Assembly (NCBI RefSeq): GCF_002934625.1 | Contig: NZ_PTJD01000004.1 | Coordinates: forward strand, 1-64,000 | DNA: 64,000 nt | Source of the DNA: Kineococcus xinjiangensis | Lineage (GTDB): Bacteria > Actinomycetota > Actinomycetes > Actinomycetales > Kineococcaceae | Direction of reading: 5' to 3' | Shown: positions 31,537-39,692 of the stretch, in pieces | Numbering within the stretch: position 1 is the stretch's first letter | Layout of the letters: the number at the start of each line of letters is the position of its first letter | Notes under the pieces: generated by a model | The model's database searches: none | Seen by the model: only the letters and a program-made list of their open reading frames with translations | Told to the model about the DNA's origin: nothing | Position numbers and translations under genes: made by a program

Positions 31537-32708
31537 GCGCCGAACCCGTGGACGTCGAGGTAGCAGCGCATCCGGGCGGCGGCCAGGTCCGGGTCGGCGA
31601 GCAGGCCCGCCTCGTCGGCCAGGCGGAACGTCTCCGCCTGGTGCACGGCGCTGCGGGCGCTGTGCAGGCCGCCGACCATCGCGTGGCCGGGCTGGAAGCC
31701 GTTGAGCCACGCCAGGAACGCGATGCCCGCCTTGTAGTGGTAGGTCGGCGCGGCGAACACGTGCCGGGCCAGTTCCAGCGTCGGCTTGAGGGCAGCCTCG
31801 TAGCCGGCGACGTCGTCGCGGTCGAGCGCCTGCAGGGCGGTGGAGGCGGCGGGGGCGATGGCGGCGAAGATGCCGAGCAGTGCGTCGGAGTCGTGCTCGC
31901 CGTCGCCGAGGATCAGCTCGGGGTAGTTGAAGTCGTCACCGGTGTAGACGCGCACGCCCTCGGGCAGGCGACGGCGCAGCCCGGCCTCGTGCTGGGCGTC
32001 GAGCAGCGACACCTTCACGCCGTCGACCTTGGCGGCGTGGTCCCGCACCAGCTGCAGGAACGAGGCGGTCGCGGAGTCCACGTCCTCGTAGCCCCAGTAG
32101 CCCGTCAGCGCCGGGTCGAACATGGGGCCGAGCCAGTGCAGGATCACCTTTCCCGAGGCCTGCTGCAGCAGGGCGGAGTAGACCTCGTGGTACTCCTCCG
32201 CGCTGCGGGCCGTGGCGGCGAGCTGGCGGCTGGCCATGAGGATGACCTGGGCGCCGCTGCCCTCCACGACGGCGAGCTGCTCCTCGTAGGCGGCGCGGAC
32301 CCGGGGCAGCGTCGCCGCACCGGGAGGCATGTGGTCGGTCCCGGCCCCGGCGGCGATCCGCCCGCCGACGGCCCTGGCCTCGGCGGCGCTGCGCCGGATG
32401 AGCTCCTGGGCGGCCGCCCAGTCCAGGCCCATGCCGCGCTGCGCGGTGTCCATGGCCTCGGCGACCCCGAGCCCCCAGGACCACAGGTGGCGGCGGAAGG
32501 CGAGGGTGGAGTCCCAGTCGACGTCCGCCGGGGCCCCGGGCACGTTGTCGGCACCGGCGCGGGGCACGACGTGGGCGGCGGCGAAGGCGCGGCGGCTGCG
32601 GACCTCGCCGGTGGGCCGCTCCCACGCCCCGGGGGCGCGCAGCGCGTGCTCGCGCAGTTCGACGCTGCCGTCGGGCAGCGGGACGGGCAGGCGGACCACG
32701 GCGCTCAC
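31533..32708 (-). CDS. DUF993 family protein (dihydrodipicolinate-synthase-like barrel)
   Basis: A 391-residue protein of the DUF993 family, annotated as related to dihydrodipicolinate synthase-type aldolases. Conserved parts include GTDHMPPGAA, VILMASRQLA, GKVILHWLGPMFDPALTGYWG, DGVKVSLLDAQHE and YTGDDFNYPELI; a Schiff-base lysine could be the one in KVSLLD. An aldolase or retro-aldol role on an oxidised sugar fits its place between a Gfo/Idh dehydrogenase and a TIM-barrel isomerase, but this is inference. GTG 32708 overlaps the upstream stop (CTGTGA) and its own stop overlaps the next start. Confidence 0.82.
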   Translation of the reverse strand: MSAVVRLPVPLPDGSVELREHALRAPGAWERPTGEVRSRRAFAAAHVVPRAGADNVPGAPADVDWDSTLAFRRHLWSWGLGVAEAMDTAQRGMGLDWAAAQELIRRSAAEARAVGGRIAAGAGTDHMPPGAATLPRVRAAYEEQLAVVEGSGAQVILMASRQLAATARSAEEYHEVYSALLQQASGKVILHWLGPMFDPALTGYWGYEDVDSATASFLQLVRDHAAKVDGVKVSLLDAQHEAGLRRRLPEGVRVYTGDDFNYPELILGDGEHDSDALLGIFAAIAPAASTALQALDRDDVAGYEAALKPTLELARHVFAAPTYHYKAGIAFLAWLNGFQPGHAMVGGLHSARSAVHQAETFRLADEAGLLADPDLAAARMRCYLDVHGFGA

Positions 32709-33853
32709 AGCGCGATCTCCGGGACCTCGAGGCGGCGGCCCTGCGCGGAGGAGGCCAGGCCGGTCTCGGCCAGGCGCACGCCGCGGGCGCCGGCGAGGAA
32801 GTCGTAGGGGTGGGGGGCGTCCTCCACGACGTGGCGGACGAACTGCTCCCACTGGACCTTGAAGCCGTTGTCGAAGACGGCGTTGTCCGGGACCTCGAGC
32901 CAGTCGCCGCGGTAGCGGTGCTGCTCGGGCAGGTCGGGGTTCCACACGGCCTTGGGCGTGGCGCTGCGCGGCTGGACGCGGCAGCCCCACAGCCCGGCGA
33001 CGGCGCTGCCGTGGGTGCCGTCGACCTGGAACTCGACGAGCTCGTCGCGGTCCACGCGCACCGCCCAGGAGGAGTTCAGCTGGGCGACGATGCCGCCCTC
33101 GAGCTCGAAGATGGCGTAGGCGGCGTCGTCCGCGGTGGCCTTGTACGCCTCGCCGGCCTCGTCGTAGCGGACGGGGACGTGGGTGACCGCGCGGGCGGTG
33201 ACGGCCTCGACGGGGGCGATGATCTGCTCCAGGACGTAGTTCCAGTGGCAGAACATGTCCGCGACGATGCCGCCGCCGTCCTCGGCGCGGTAGTTCCAGC
33301 TGGGGCGCTGGGCGGGCTGCCAGTCCCCCTCGAACACCCAGTAGCCGAACTCCCCGCGCACGGACAGGATCTGGCCGAAGAACCCGGAGTCGACGAGGCG
33401 CTTGAGCTTGACGAGGCCGGGCAGGAACAGCTTGTCGTGGACGACGCCGTTCTTGACGCCGGCGGCCGTGGCGAGACGCGCGAGCTCGACGGCCTCCTCC
33501 AGGGTCTCGGCCGTGGGCTTCTCGGTGTAGACGTGCTTGCCGGCGGCGATGGCGCGGGTGATGGACTCCCGGCGCACGGACGTCAGCTGCGCGTCGAAGT
33601 AGACCGGGTAGGCGTCGTCGCCGAGGACGGACTCGAGGTCGGTCGTGTAGTTGCTCAGCCCGTGCCGGGCGGCGATGTCGGCGAGCTTGGCCTCGTTGCG
33701 GCCGACGAGCACCGGCTCGAGCTGGACCCGGGTGCCGTCGGACAGCTCGACGCCGCCCTGCTCCCGGATGGCGAGCACCGAGCGGACGAGGTGCTGGCGG
33801 TAGCCCATCCTCCCGGTGACCCCGTTCATGACGATCCCGAGCTGGCGCGTCAT
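32705..33853 (-). CDS. Gfo/Idh/MocA-family NAD(P)-dependent oxidoreductase
   Basis: A 382-residue dehydrogenase. The N-terminal Rossmann part begins IVMNGVTGRMGYRQ and contains GKHVYTEKPTAET with the family lysine; the second domain follows (FGYWVFEGDWQPAQRPSWNY and GGGIVADMFCHWNYV). Family members oxidise a sugar or cyclitol hydroxyl, often at C3. ATG 33853 has GGAGG six bases upstream. It heads the operon with DUF993 and the TIM-barrel protein. A promoter at 33920-33949 overlapped by LacI-type operators indicates control by the divergent regulator. Confidence 0.88.
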   Translation of the reverse strand: MTRQLGIVMNGVTGRMGYRQHLVRSVLAIREQGGVELSDGTRVQLEPVLVGRNEAKLADIAARHGLSNYTTDLESVLGDDAYPVYFDAQLTSVRRESITRAIAAGKHVYTEKPTAETLEEAVELARLATAAGVKNGVVHDKLFLPGLVKLKRLVDSGFFGQILSVRGEFGYWVFEGDWQPAQRPSWNYRAEDGGGIVADMFCHWNYVLEQIIAPVEAVTARAVTHVPVRYDEAGEAYKATADDAAYAIFELEGGIVAQLNSSWAVRVDRDELVEFQVDGTHGSAVAGLWGCRVQPRSATPKAVWNPDLPEQHRYRGDWLEVPDNAVFDNGFKVQWEQFVRHVVEDAPHPYDFLAGARGVRLAETGLASSAQGRRLEVPEIAL

Positions 33854-33901
33854 CGCGACCTCCGTCTGCGGCTGGTGCGGCACGGCGTCGTGCGGCACGT
33901 T

Positions 33902-33915
33902 GGAAAGCGTTTGCC
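33902..33915. promoter_or_regulatory. LacI-type operator 1
   Basis: GGAAAGCGTTTGCC fits the two-fold pattern GG-N-AA-N-CG-N-TT-N-CC exactly. It covers the expected transcription start of the sugar operon, so the divergent LacI protein bound here would block it. Confidence 0.7.
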
Positions 33916-33919
33916 CACC

Positions 33920-33949
33920 ACGGTAGTTCGCGGGCCGTCGTCTGCGCAA
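33920..33949 (-). promoter_or_regulatory. Promoter of the Gfo/Idh-DUF993-TIM operon
   Basis: On the minus strand a -35 TTGCGC (33949-33944) and a -10 TACCGT (33925-33920) are 18 bases apart. Operator 1 lies just downstream and operator 2 just upstream. Confidence 0.6.
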
Positions 33950-33955
33950 GGACTT

Positions 33956-33969
33956 GGACACCGCTTTCC
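33956..33969. promoter_or_regulatory. LacI-type operator 2
   Basis: GGACACCGCTTTCC matches the operator pattern apart from one base of the AA half (CA). It is centred 54 bases from operator 1, close to five helical turns, which suits DNA looping or cooperative binding. Confidence 0.6.
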
Positions 33970-34001
33970 AAGCGGAGTGGGCTCGCTCTCACCGATGGGC
34001 G

Positions 34002-34015
34002 GGAAAGCGTCGTCC
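34002..34015. promoter_or_regulatory. LacI-type operator 3 (weaker)
   Basis: GGAAAGCGTCGTCC keeps the left half of the operator pattern and the outer CC but has CG for TT. It lies about 70 bases before the lacI-family gene and could serve autoregulation. Confidence 0.45.
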
Positions 34016-34084
34016 ACGAGGACCGTGGCAGCATGAGCCCGCACGTCCACCCGGACGCGCGCCCCGCTCCCGTGTGAGGACCCG

Positions 34085-35125
34085 ATGACGACCTCGAGGC
34101 CGGTGACCCTCGCCGACGTGGCGCGCCAGGCGGGCGTGTCGCTGGCCACCGCCTCGCGGGCCCTCAACGGCAGCGCCCGCGTCGTTCGGCCGGACCTGGC
34201 CGAGCGGGTCTGCGCCGCCGCCGCCGAGCTCGGCTACGTGCCCGACCCGGTGGCGCAGTCCCTGGCGCGCAAGTCGTCCAACCTCGTCGGCCTGATCGTC
34301 CACGACATCGCCGACCCGTTCTTCAGCTCCATCGCCGCAGGCGCCATGCGCGTGGCCGACGAGATGGACATGGTCCTGACCCTCGGCGCCACCGGCCGCG
34401 ACCCGCGCCGGGAGATCGCGCTGGTCACCACCATGAAGCTGCAGCGCGCCCGGGCCCTCGTCCTCGTCGGCAGCCGCCTCACGGACGACCCCGAGGCCGA
34501 GCAGCGCCTCGCCACCGAGCTGGAGGCGTTCGCCGCCAACGGCGGGCGGGTCTGCTCCGTGCGCCAGCCCGGCCTGCCCGGCGACGTCCTGCAGCCCGAC
34601 AACCGCGGCGGCGCGCGCGAGCTGGCGGCGGCGCTGGCGGGGCTCGGCCACCGCCACGTCGCGGTGATCGCCGGCCCCGAGGGCGTCGCCACGTCCGAGG
34701 ACCGCCTCGCGGGCTTCCGCGAGGGCCTGGCCGCCGCCGGGGTGGACCCCGGCTCCATCCGCGTGCACCGCGGCCGCTTCGACCGCGACGGCGGGTACGC
34801 GGCGGGCGCGGAACTGGCGGCCGACCTCAGCCCCACCACGTGCGTCTTCGCCCTCAGCGACGTCATGGCCATGGGGGCCGTGGCGGCCCTGCGCGAGCGC
34901 GGCGTCTCCGTGCCGGACGACGTCTCCGTCGCCGGCTTCGACGACATCCCCACCCTGCGCGACACCGTCCCCGCACTGTCCACGGTGCGGATCCCGCTGG
35001 AGTCGATCGGCGAGCGCGCCGCCCGGATGGCGCTGGAGAACCCCGCCCCCGAGGAACCGCGGCACGTCGTCATCCCCGCCGAGGTCGTGCTGCGGGCCAG
35101 CACCGCTCCCCCGCGCGCCGGCTGA
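34085..35125 (+). CDS. LacI-family transcriptional regulator
   Basis: A 346-residue repressor: N-terminal helix-turn-helix (about 8-27, TLADVARQAGVSLATASRAL) and hinge helix, then a periplasmic-binding-protein-like effector domain (about 65-335) with VGLIVHDIADPFFSSIA and VSVAGFDDIPTLRD. It is divergent from the Gfo/Idh-DUF993-TIM operon, and three operators lie in the 231-base gap. The sugar or glycoside processed by that operon is probably the inducer. ATG 34085 has GAGGA five bases upstream. Confidence 0.93.
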   Translation: MTTSRPVTLADVARQAGVSLATASRALNGSARVVRPDLAERVCAAAAELGYVPDPVAQSLARKSSNLVGLIVHDIADPFFSSIAAGAMRVADEMDMVLTLGATGRDPRREIALVTTMKLQRARALVLVGSRLTDDPEAEQRLATELEAFAANGGRVCSVRQPGLPGDVLQPDNRGGARELAAALAGLGHRHVAVIAGPEGVATSEDRLAGFREGLAAAGVDPGSIRVHRGRFDRDGGYAAGAELAADLSPTTCVFALSDVMAMGAVAALRERGVSVPDDVSVAGFDDIPTLRDTVPALSTVRIPLESIGERAARMALENPAPEEPRHVVIPAEVVLRASTAPPRAG

Positions 35126-35292
35126 CCCGACCCACCCGCGCCCGGCCACGCGGTTGCGGACGGTGACCAGCCGGGCGGTGACGAGTTCGTGAAGGGCGCC
35201 CCGGCCCCGAGGAGCCCGCTGCTAGCTTGCAGGCTCCTCTCCACCGCCGGGGCCAGCGCACGGCGCCGCCCGGGCACGATCGAAGGTGAACC

Positions 35293-36348
35293 GTGGGCAC
35301 CGTCCGCACCATCGTCTTCCCCGTCCTGCGACTGCTGCTCCTGTCGGTCATCGCCGTCTGCCTGGTCTACCTCGCCTTCTTCCGCGGCGCGGCGGACGCG
35401 GCCAGCGACCCGGCGGTCCCCTCGGTGAACCTCGCCGCCCCCGAGGCGACCGTCACGCGCGCCGACGTCGTCAACACCGTGACCCTCTCGGGCTCCATCA
35501 CCGAGGACGCGGCCACCACCGTGAAGTCCACCGCGGCGGGCACCGTCGGGAAGCTGCGGGTGGCCGTCGGGGACCCCGTGGCCGAGGGCGACCCGCTCTT
35601 CACGGTGGTCGTGCCCGTGGAGGAGGACCCCGCCGCCGTGCCCGTCGCTCCGGACCCCGCCGCGCCGCCGGCCCCCGCGCCGAAGCCGAAGACGAAGACG
35701 GTGACCGTCAAGGCGACCGTGCCCGGCGTCGTCGAGACCCTGGACGTGCTGCCGCAGCAGAACGTGGAGGTCGGCGGTGAGGTCGCCACCATCAGCCCCG
35801 GAACCCTGCGGGCGAGCGCCGCGCTGACGCAGGCGGACCAGTTCCGCCTGCTGGAGCCGCCGACCTTCGCGGAGGTGACGGTCCCCGGCGGTCCGGGATC
35901 CTTCGCCTGCACCGACCTGCGCACCGGGCGCCCGGAGGGCACCGGCTCGCAGGACTCGATGACCGGCGGGTACTCCGACCCCTACGCCGACCCCTCGGCC
36001 AGCCCCACCGGCGCGAGCCTCACCTGCCTCGTCCCCGAGGGCGTCCAGGTCTTCGCCGGCGCCACGGCGACCATCGAGGTCACCGCCGGGGAGGCCCGCG
36101 GCGTGCTCGTCGCACCCGTCACCGCCGTGAAGGGGACGGTCGGCACCGGCAGCGTCTGGGTCCTCCACGACACGGCACCCGAGGGCGTGGAGACGCCGGT
36201 GACCCTCGGCCTCACCGACGGCGAGAACGTCGAGATCCGCTCCGGCCTGGAGGAGGGCGCCCGCATCCTGCAGTTCGTGCCGACCTCCGACGAGATCCTG
36301 CAGGACCCCTCGATGATGGACCCGGGGATGATGGGCTACGGCGGATGA
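35293..36348 (+). CDS. Membrane-fusion (HlyD/MacA-like) protein of an ABC exporter
   Basis: A 351-residue protein with one N-terminal membrane helix (about 10-30) and an external part. It shows a lipoyl-like half (VKSTAAGTVGKLRVAVGDPVAEGDPLF), a second half VKATVPGVVETLDVLPQQNVEVGGEVATI and a beta-barrel region with VLVAPVTAVKG and GLEEGARI. An insertion of Ser/Gly/Asp-rich sequence (about 216-235) and a Met-rich tail (SMMDPGMMGYGG) are unusual. It is the first gene of an operon with a MacB-type ATPase and permease: its stop overlaps the next start (ATGA). GTG 35293 was taken; the Shine-Dalgarno is GAAGG at 35280-35285. Confidence 0.8.
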   Translation: MGTVRTIVFPVLRLLLLSVIAVCLVYLAFFRGAADAASDPAVPSVNLAAPEATVTRADVVNTVTLSGSITEDAATTVKSTAAGTVGKLRVAVGDPVAEGDPLFTVVVPVEEDPAAVPVAPDPAAPPAPAPKPKTKTVTVKATVPGVVETLDVLPQQNVEVGGEVATISPGTLRASAALTQADQFRLLEPPTFAEVTVPGGPGSFACTDLRTGRPEGTGSQDSMTGGYSDPYADPSASPTGASLTCLVPEGVQVFAGATATIEVTAGEARGVLVAPVTAVKGTVGTGSVWVLHDTAPEGVETPVTLGLTDGENVEIRSGLEEGARILQFVPTSDEILQDPSMMDPGMMGYGG

Positions 36349-37070
36349 GCCTGCTGCGCCTCGACGACGTCAGCCGCTCCGTCCCCCTCCCGGACGGCAC
36401 GGTCCTGCACATCCTCACCGGCGTGAACCTCCACGTCGCCGCCGGCGAGCACATCGCGGTGGTGGGGCGATCCGGCTCGGGCAAGTCGACGCTGCTCAAC
36501 CTCATGGGCCTGCTCGACTCCCCCACCACCGGCACCTACCTCCTCGACGGCCAGCCCGTCGAGGGCCTCGGGCAGCGGCGGCTGTCCCGCCTGCGCGGGG
36601 CCACGTTCGGGTTCGTGTTCCAGCAGTTCAACCTCCTCCCCGGGCGCACCGCCACCGAGAACGTCGCCTCGCCGCTGCTGTACGGCTCGGCGCGGGAGTT
36701 CTGGAACCGCAAGCGCATCGCGCAGGACATGCTGGAGCGGGTGGGTCTCGGCCACCGCCTGGACACGATGCCGGAGAAGCTCTCCGGCGGGGAGCAGCAG
36801 CGCGTCGCCCTGGCCCGCAGCCTCGTGCGCCGGCCGCGGGTGCTGCTCGCCGACGAACCCACCGGCGCCCTCGACGTCGACACCGGGACCGCCGTGATGG
36901 ACGTGCTGGAGGAACTGGTGCGCGAGGACGGCACCACCCTCGTCACGATCACGCACGACCTGTCCGTGGCTGCCCGCGCCGACCGGCAGTTCCGGCTCGA
37001 CCACGGCGTCCTCACCCAGGTCGGCGCCACGCAGGTTCCCGCCCTCACCGCGTCGAGGGGTGGCGCGTGA
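36345..37070 (+). CDS. MacB-type ABC transporter ATP-binding protein
   Basis: A 241-residue ATPase with Walker A GRSGSGKST (41-49), Q-loop in FVFQQFNLLP, signature LSGGEQQRVALARSL, Walker B VLLADEPTGALD and H-loop ITHDLS. It belongs to the LolD/MacB group that drives mechanotransmission transporters for lipoproteins, peptides or drugs. It overlaps the membrane-fusion protein gene by four bases and the permease gene by four bases, so all three are co-translated. Confidence 0.95.
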   Translation: MSLLRLDDVSRSVPLPDGTVLHILTGVNLHVAAGEHIAVVGRSGSGKSTLLNLMGLLDSPTTGTYLLDGQPVEGLGQRRLSRLRGATFGFVFQQFNLLPGRTATENVASPLLYGSAREFWNRKRIAQDMLERVGLGHRLDTMPEKLSGGEQQRVALARSLVRRPRVLLADEPTGALDVDTGTAVMDVLEELVREDGTTLVTITHDLSVAARADRQFRLDHGVLTQVGATQVPALTASRGGA

Positions 37071-38278
37071 CCAGCGTCGTCGCCGCCCTCACCGAGGCGT
37101 GGAGCGAGATCCGCGTCCACAAGGTCCGGGTCGTGCTGGCGCTCGTCGGGGTGTTCCTCGCCGTGTTCGCCATGACGACCATCACCGCGGTCGGCAACAT
37201 GGGCCGGCAGATGCTCGGGGAGTCCTTCGAGCGCAGCGCGGGCCGCCCCGCGACGCTGCGCCTGGACCTGCACCCCAACGGGATGCCGTCGAAGGAGTCG
37301 ACGGCCCGCGCCGAGCGGGCGGTCGCTGCGGCGATCGACCGCTACGACGTCAGGTGGCACACGACGAACGGGCAGGCGCAGTTCCCGTTCCGCTTCCCCG
37401 ACGGGGCGGCGATGGTCGACACCACCATCGTCGACCCCTCCTACGGCACGATCCACCGCACGCTGCCCACCGCGGGGCGCTGGTTCACCCCCGCCGACGC
37501 GGAGGGTTTCGCACCGCGGCTCGTCGTGAACGCCGCCATGGCCGAGCGCCTGGGCGGGTTCGACCCGGCGCGCCCGATGACCGTGGTGCTGGGCGGGGAC
37601 ACCCCCGTGCGCGCCACCGTCATCGGCGTGGCGGAGACGCCGTGGGGCGGGCAGATGCCGGCGGCGTTCATGCTGGCCGACGCCGCCGAGCGCTGGAGCC
37701 CGCTCGACCCGCAGTTCAGCGGCACCCCCGCCACGGAGCTGTGGGTGCCGAGCCACGACGCGGAGGCCCTGAGCGCGAGCCTGCAGCAGGAGCTGAGCGC
37801 GGCCCTGCCGGGTTTCAGCGTCGGCGTCGGTCGCTCCGATGGCGGCGACGATCTGGGGATCCTGGACGCGGTGCTCGACTACGGCGTGCGGGGCGTGGGG
37901 ATCTTCGCCCTGGTGCTGGGCGGCATCGGCGTGCTCAACGTGGGCCTCGTGACGGTGCGCCAGCGCATCCGGGAGATCGGTGTGCGACGCAGCTTCGGGG
38001 CGACGTCGACGCGCGTGTTCGTCGCGGTGCTGCTGGAGAGCGTCTGCGCCACCGCCGCGGCGGGGGCGCTCGCCGTGGCGCTGTCGGTGGCTCTCGTCGA
38101 GAACTTCCCGCTCGAGATGGTCCTGCCGCCGGGGCTGACGCTGACCGACGTCCCGCGCTTCCCGTTCAGCGCCGCGCTGGAGGGCTTCCTCGCCGCCACG
38201 GCGATCGGCGCGCTGGCCGGGGTGGTCCCCGCCGCCATGGCGGTGCGGGCCAAGGTCATCGACGCGATCCGGTACTGA
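37067..38278 (+). CDS. MacB-type ABC transporter permease (FtsX-like)
   Basis: A 403-residue permease with the MacB layout: one membrane helix at about 22-42, a large external domain (about 45-265) and an FtsX domain with three helices (about 283-305, 327-357, 372-395). The motif VGLVTVRQRIREIGVRRSFGATS is the coupling region to the ATPase. Start GTG overlaps the ATPase stop (GTGA). Substrate is unknown; no dedicated regulator is adjacent. Confidence 0.92.
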   Translation: MTSVVAALTEAWSEIRVHKVRVVLALVGVFLAVFAMTTITAVGNMGRQMLGESFERSAGRPATLRLDLHPNGMPSKESTARAERAVAAAIDRYDVRWHTTNGQAQFPFRFPDGAAMVDTTIVDPSYGTIHRTLPTAGRWFTPADAEGFAPRLVVNAAMAERLGGFDPARPMTVVLGGDTPVRATVIGVAETPWGGQMPAAFMLADAAERWSPLDPQFSGTPATELWVPSHDAEALSASLQQELSAALPGFSVGVGRSDGGDDLGILDAVLDYGVRGVGIFALVLGGIGVLNVGLVTVRQRIREIGVRRSFGATSTRVFVAVLLESVCATAAAGALAVALSVALVENFPLEMVLPPGLTLTDVPRFPFSAALEGFLAATAIGALAGVVPAAMAVRAKVIDAIRY

Positions 38279-38281
38279 GGC

Positions 38282-38597
38282 CGCCCGCGGGCCGGTTCCT
38301 GGGCGCACGGCGGGGGCCGGCCCCTGGCGGCGCTGCTGGCACCCGCCCTCACCGCCGTCACCGTCCTCACCTACGACCGCCGCGGCCGCGGCGACCACGC
38401 TCGACGTCGCCGCCCGCGTGCGGGTGCCCGCCCTGGTCCTCGACAGCGCGGGCAGCAGCGCCGAGCTGACCGGGTGGGCGGCGGCGGTGGTGCAGGCGCC
38501 GCCGGAGGCGACCTACCGCAGCTTCGACGCGGACTGGCACAGCGTGCCGGACGCCGAGCTGGCGCCGGTGCTGCGGGAGTTCGTCCTCACCGGGTGA
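38282..38597 (+). pseudogene. Remnant of an alpha/beta hydrolase
   Basis: Two pieces of an alpha/beta hydrolase are readable in different frames. The frame at 38324-38390 reads LAALLAPALTAVTVLTYDRRGRGD, a typical N-terminal strand and loop. The frame from 38400 reads DVAARVRVPALVLDSAG and continues to PVLREFVLTG with a stop at 38595-38597, matching the C-terminal acid and histidine region (ADWHSVP). The middle, including the GxSxG nucleophile, is missing, and there is no start codon or Shine-Dalgarno. A deletion plus frameshift near 38391-38400 explains this. Confidence 0.75.
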
Positions 38598-38641
38598 CCC
38601 GCCCCGCGCCCCGCCGTCAGGGTCAGGCGACGGCTCCGCCG

Positions 38642-39610
38642 TCAGGGGACGACGACGACCTTGCCGCGGGCGTGCCCCGCCTCGAGGTGCCCCATCGCCT
38701 TGGCCGCCTCCGCCAGCGGGAAGGTGCGGTCCACGACGGGGCGCAGCGCCCCGAGGCCCGCGAGGCCCGCGAGGGCCTGCAGGTCGGCGGTGCTCTCGCG
38801 CGAGACGAACATCGCGAGGCGGTGGCGGACGAACGGCGAGCGCGCCGACGCGAGGACCTGCCGCTGGATGCCCCCGGTCCAGGGCCCGCCGTGCTCCCCG
38901 CCGATGAAGACGACGGTGCCGGTCGGGGTGAGGACGCGTCGCAGCTGCGCGACAGGTCGGTTGCCGGCGATGTCGAGGACGAGGTCGTAGCGGCGGCGGT
39001 GCGCGTCGACGTCCTCGCGGGTGTGGTCGAGGACGTGGTCGGCTCCCGCGGCCCGCACGAGGTCGATCTTCGTGGTGCTGCAGACGGCCGTGACCTCGGC
39101 GCCGGACGCCTTGGCGAGCTGCACCGCGTACGCACCGACGCCCCCGGAAGCGCCGACGACGAGCACCGACTGCCCCGCCTGCACGCGCCCGACGTCGCGG
39201 AGGGCCTGCAGGGCGGTGGTGGCCGACACGGGCAGCGCCGCGGCCTCCACGGCGGACAGGCACGCGGGGCGGTGCGCGAGCCGGTCGGCACGGGCGCGGG
39301 CGACCTCGGCGAACGTGCCGGTGCCGACGCCGAAGACCCGGTCCCCCACGGCGAAGCCGGCGGCGCCCTGCCCCACCTCCGCGACGACCCCGGCGAGGGC
39401 CATCCCCGGGACGGGGTTGCGGGGTCGGCGCAGTCCGGTGCCGAGCCGGATGATGCGGGGCAGCCCGGTCATGAGGTGCCAGGTGCCGCGGTCGAGCCCC
39501 GCCGCCTCCACCCGGACGAGCACCTCCCCCCGCCGCGGCGCGGGCGGGGGCACCTCGCGGAGCTGCAGCACGTCCGCCGAGCCGTACCGGTCCTGGACGA
39601 TCGCCTTCAC
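38642..39610 (-). CDS. Zinc-independent quinone-reductase-like NAD(P)H oxidoreductase (MDR family)
   Basis: A 322-residue medium-chain dehydrogenase/reductase. The N-terminal part resembles quinone oxidoreductase (RYGSADVLQLREVPPPAPRRGEVLVRVEAAG), and the Rossmann part has VLVVGASGGVGAYAVQLAK. Structural and catalytic zinc ligands are absent. It probably reduces a quinone or enone. GTG 39610 has AAGGAGA six bases upstream. It is divergent from a TetR regulator. One operator palindrome sits between the -35 and -10 and another covers the leader. Confidence 0.9.
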   Translation of the reverse strand: MKAIVQDRYGSADVLQLREVPPPAPRRGEVLVRVEAAGLDRGTWHLMTGLPRIIRLGTGLRRPRNPVPGMALAGVVAEVGQGAAGFAVGDRVFGVGTGTFAEVARARADRLAHRPACLSAVEAAALPVSATTALQALRDVGRVQAGQSVLVVGASGGVGAYAVQLAKASGAEVTAVCSTTKIDLVRAAGADHVLDHTREDVDAHRRRYDLVLDIAGNRPVAQLRRVLTPTGTVVFIGGEHGGPWTGGIQRQVLASARSPFVRHRLAMFVSRESTADLQALAGLAGLGALRPVVDRTFPLAEAAKAMGHLEAGHARGKVVVVP

Positions 39611-39620
39611 GACGGTTCTC

Positions 39621-39633
39621 CTTACGCTGTAAG
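39621..39633. promoter_or_regulatory. TetR-type operator A
   Basis: CTTACGCTGTAAG is a 13-base palindrome with five-base arms (CTTAC/GTAAG). It lies in the leader of the oxidoreductase gene, next to the Shine-Dalgarno. Confidence 0.75.
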
Positions 39634-39645
39634 TCTGGAGGCCGC

Positions 39646-39674
39646 ACGCTAGCCTTACGCCGTAAGGAGCACAA
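39646..39674 (-). promoter_or_regulatory. Promoter of the oxidoreductase gene
   Basis: On the minus strand, -35 TTGTGC (39674-39669) and -10 TAGCGT (39651-39646) are 17 bases apart. Operator B fills the spacer, so binding would exclude RNA polymerase. Confidence 0.6.
39654..39666. promoter_or_regulatory. TetR-type operator B
   Basis: CTTACGCCGTAAG is the second 13-base palindrome, centred 33 bases (about three helical turns) from operator A and placed in the promoter spacer. Confidence 0.75.
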
Positions 39675-39692
39675 GGGGCGGGAGGCTCGGCA

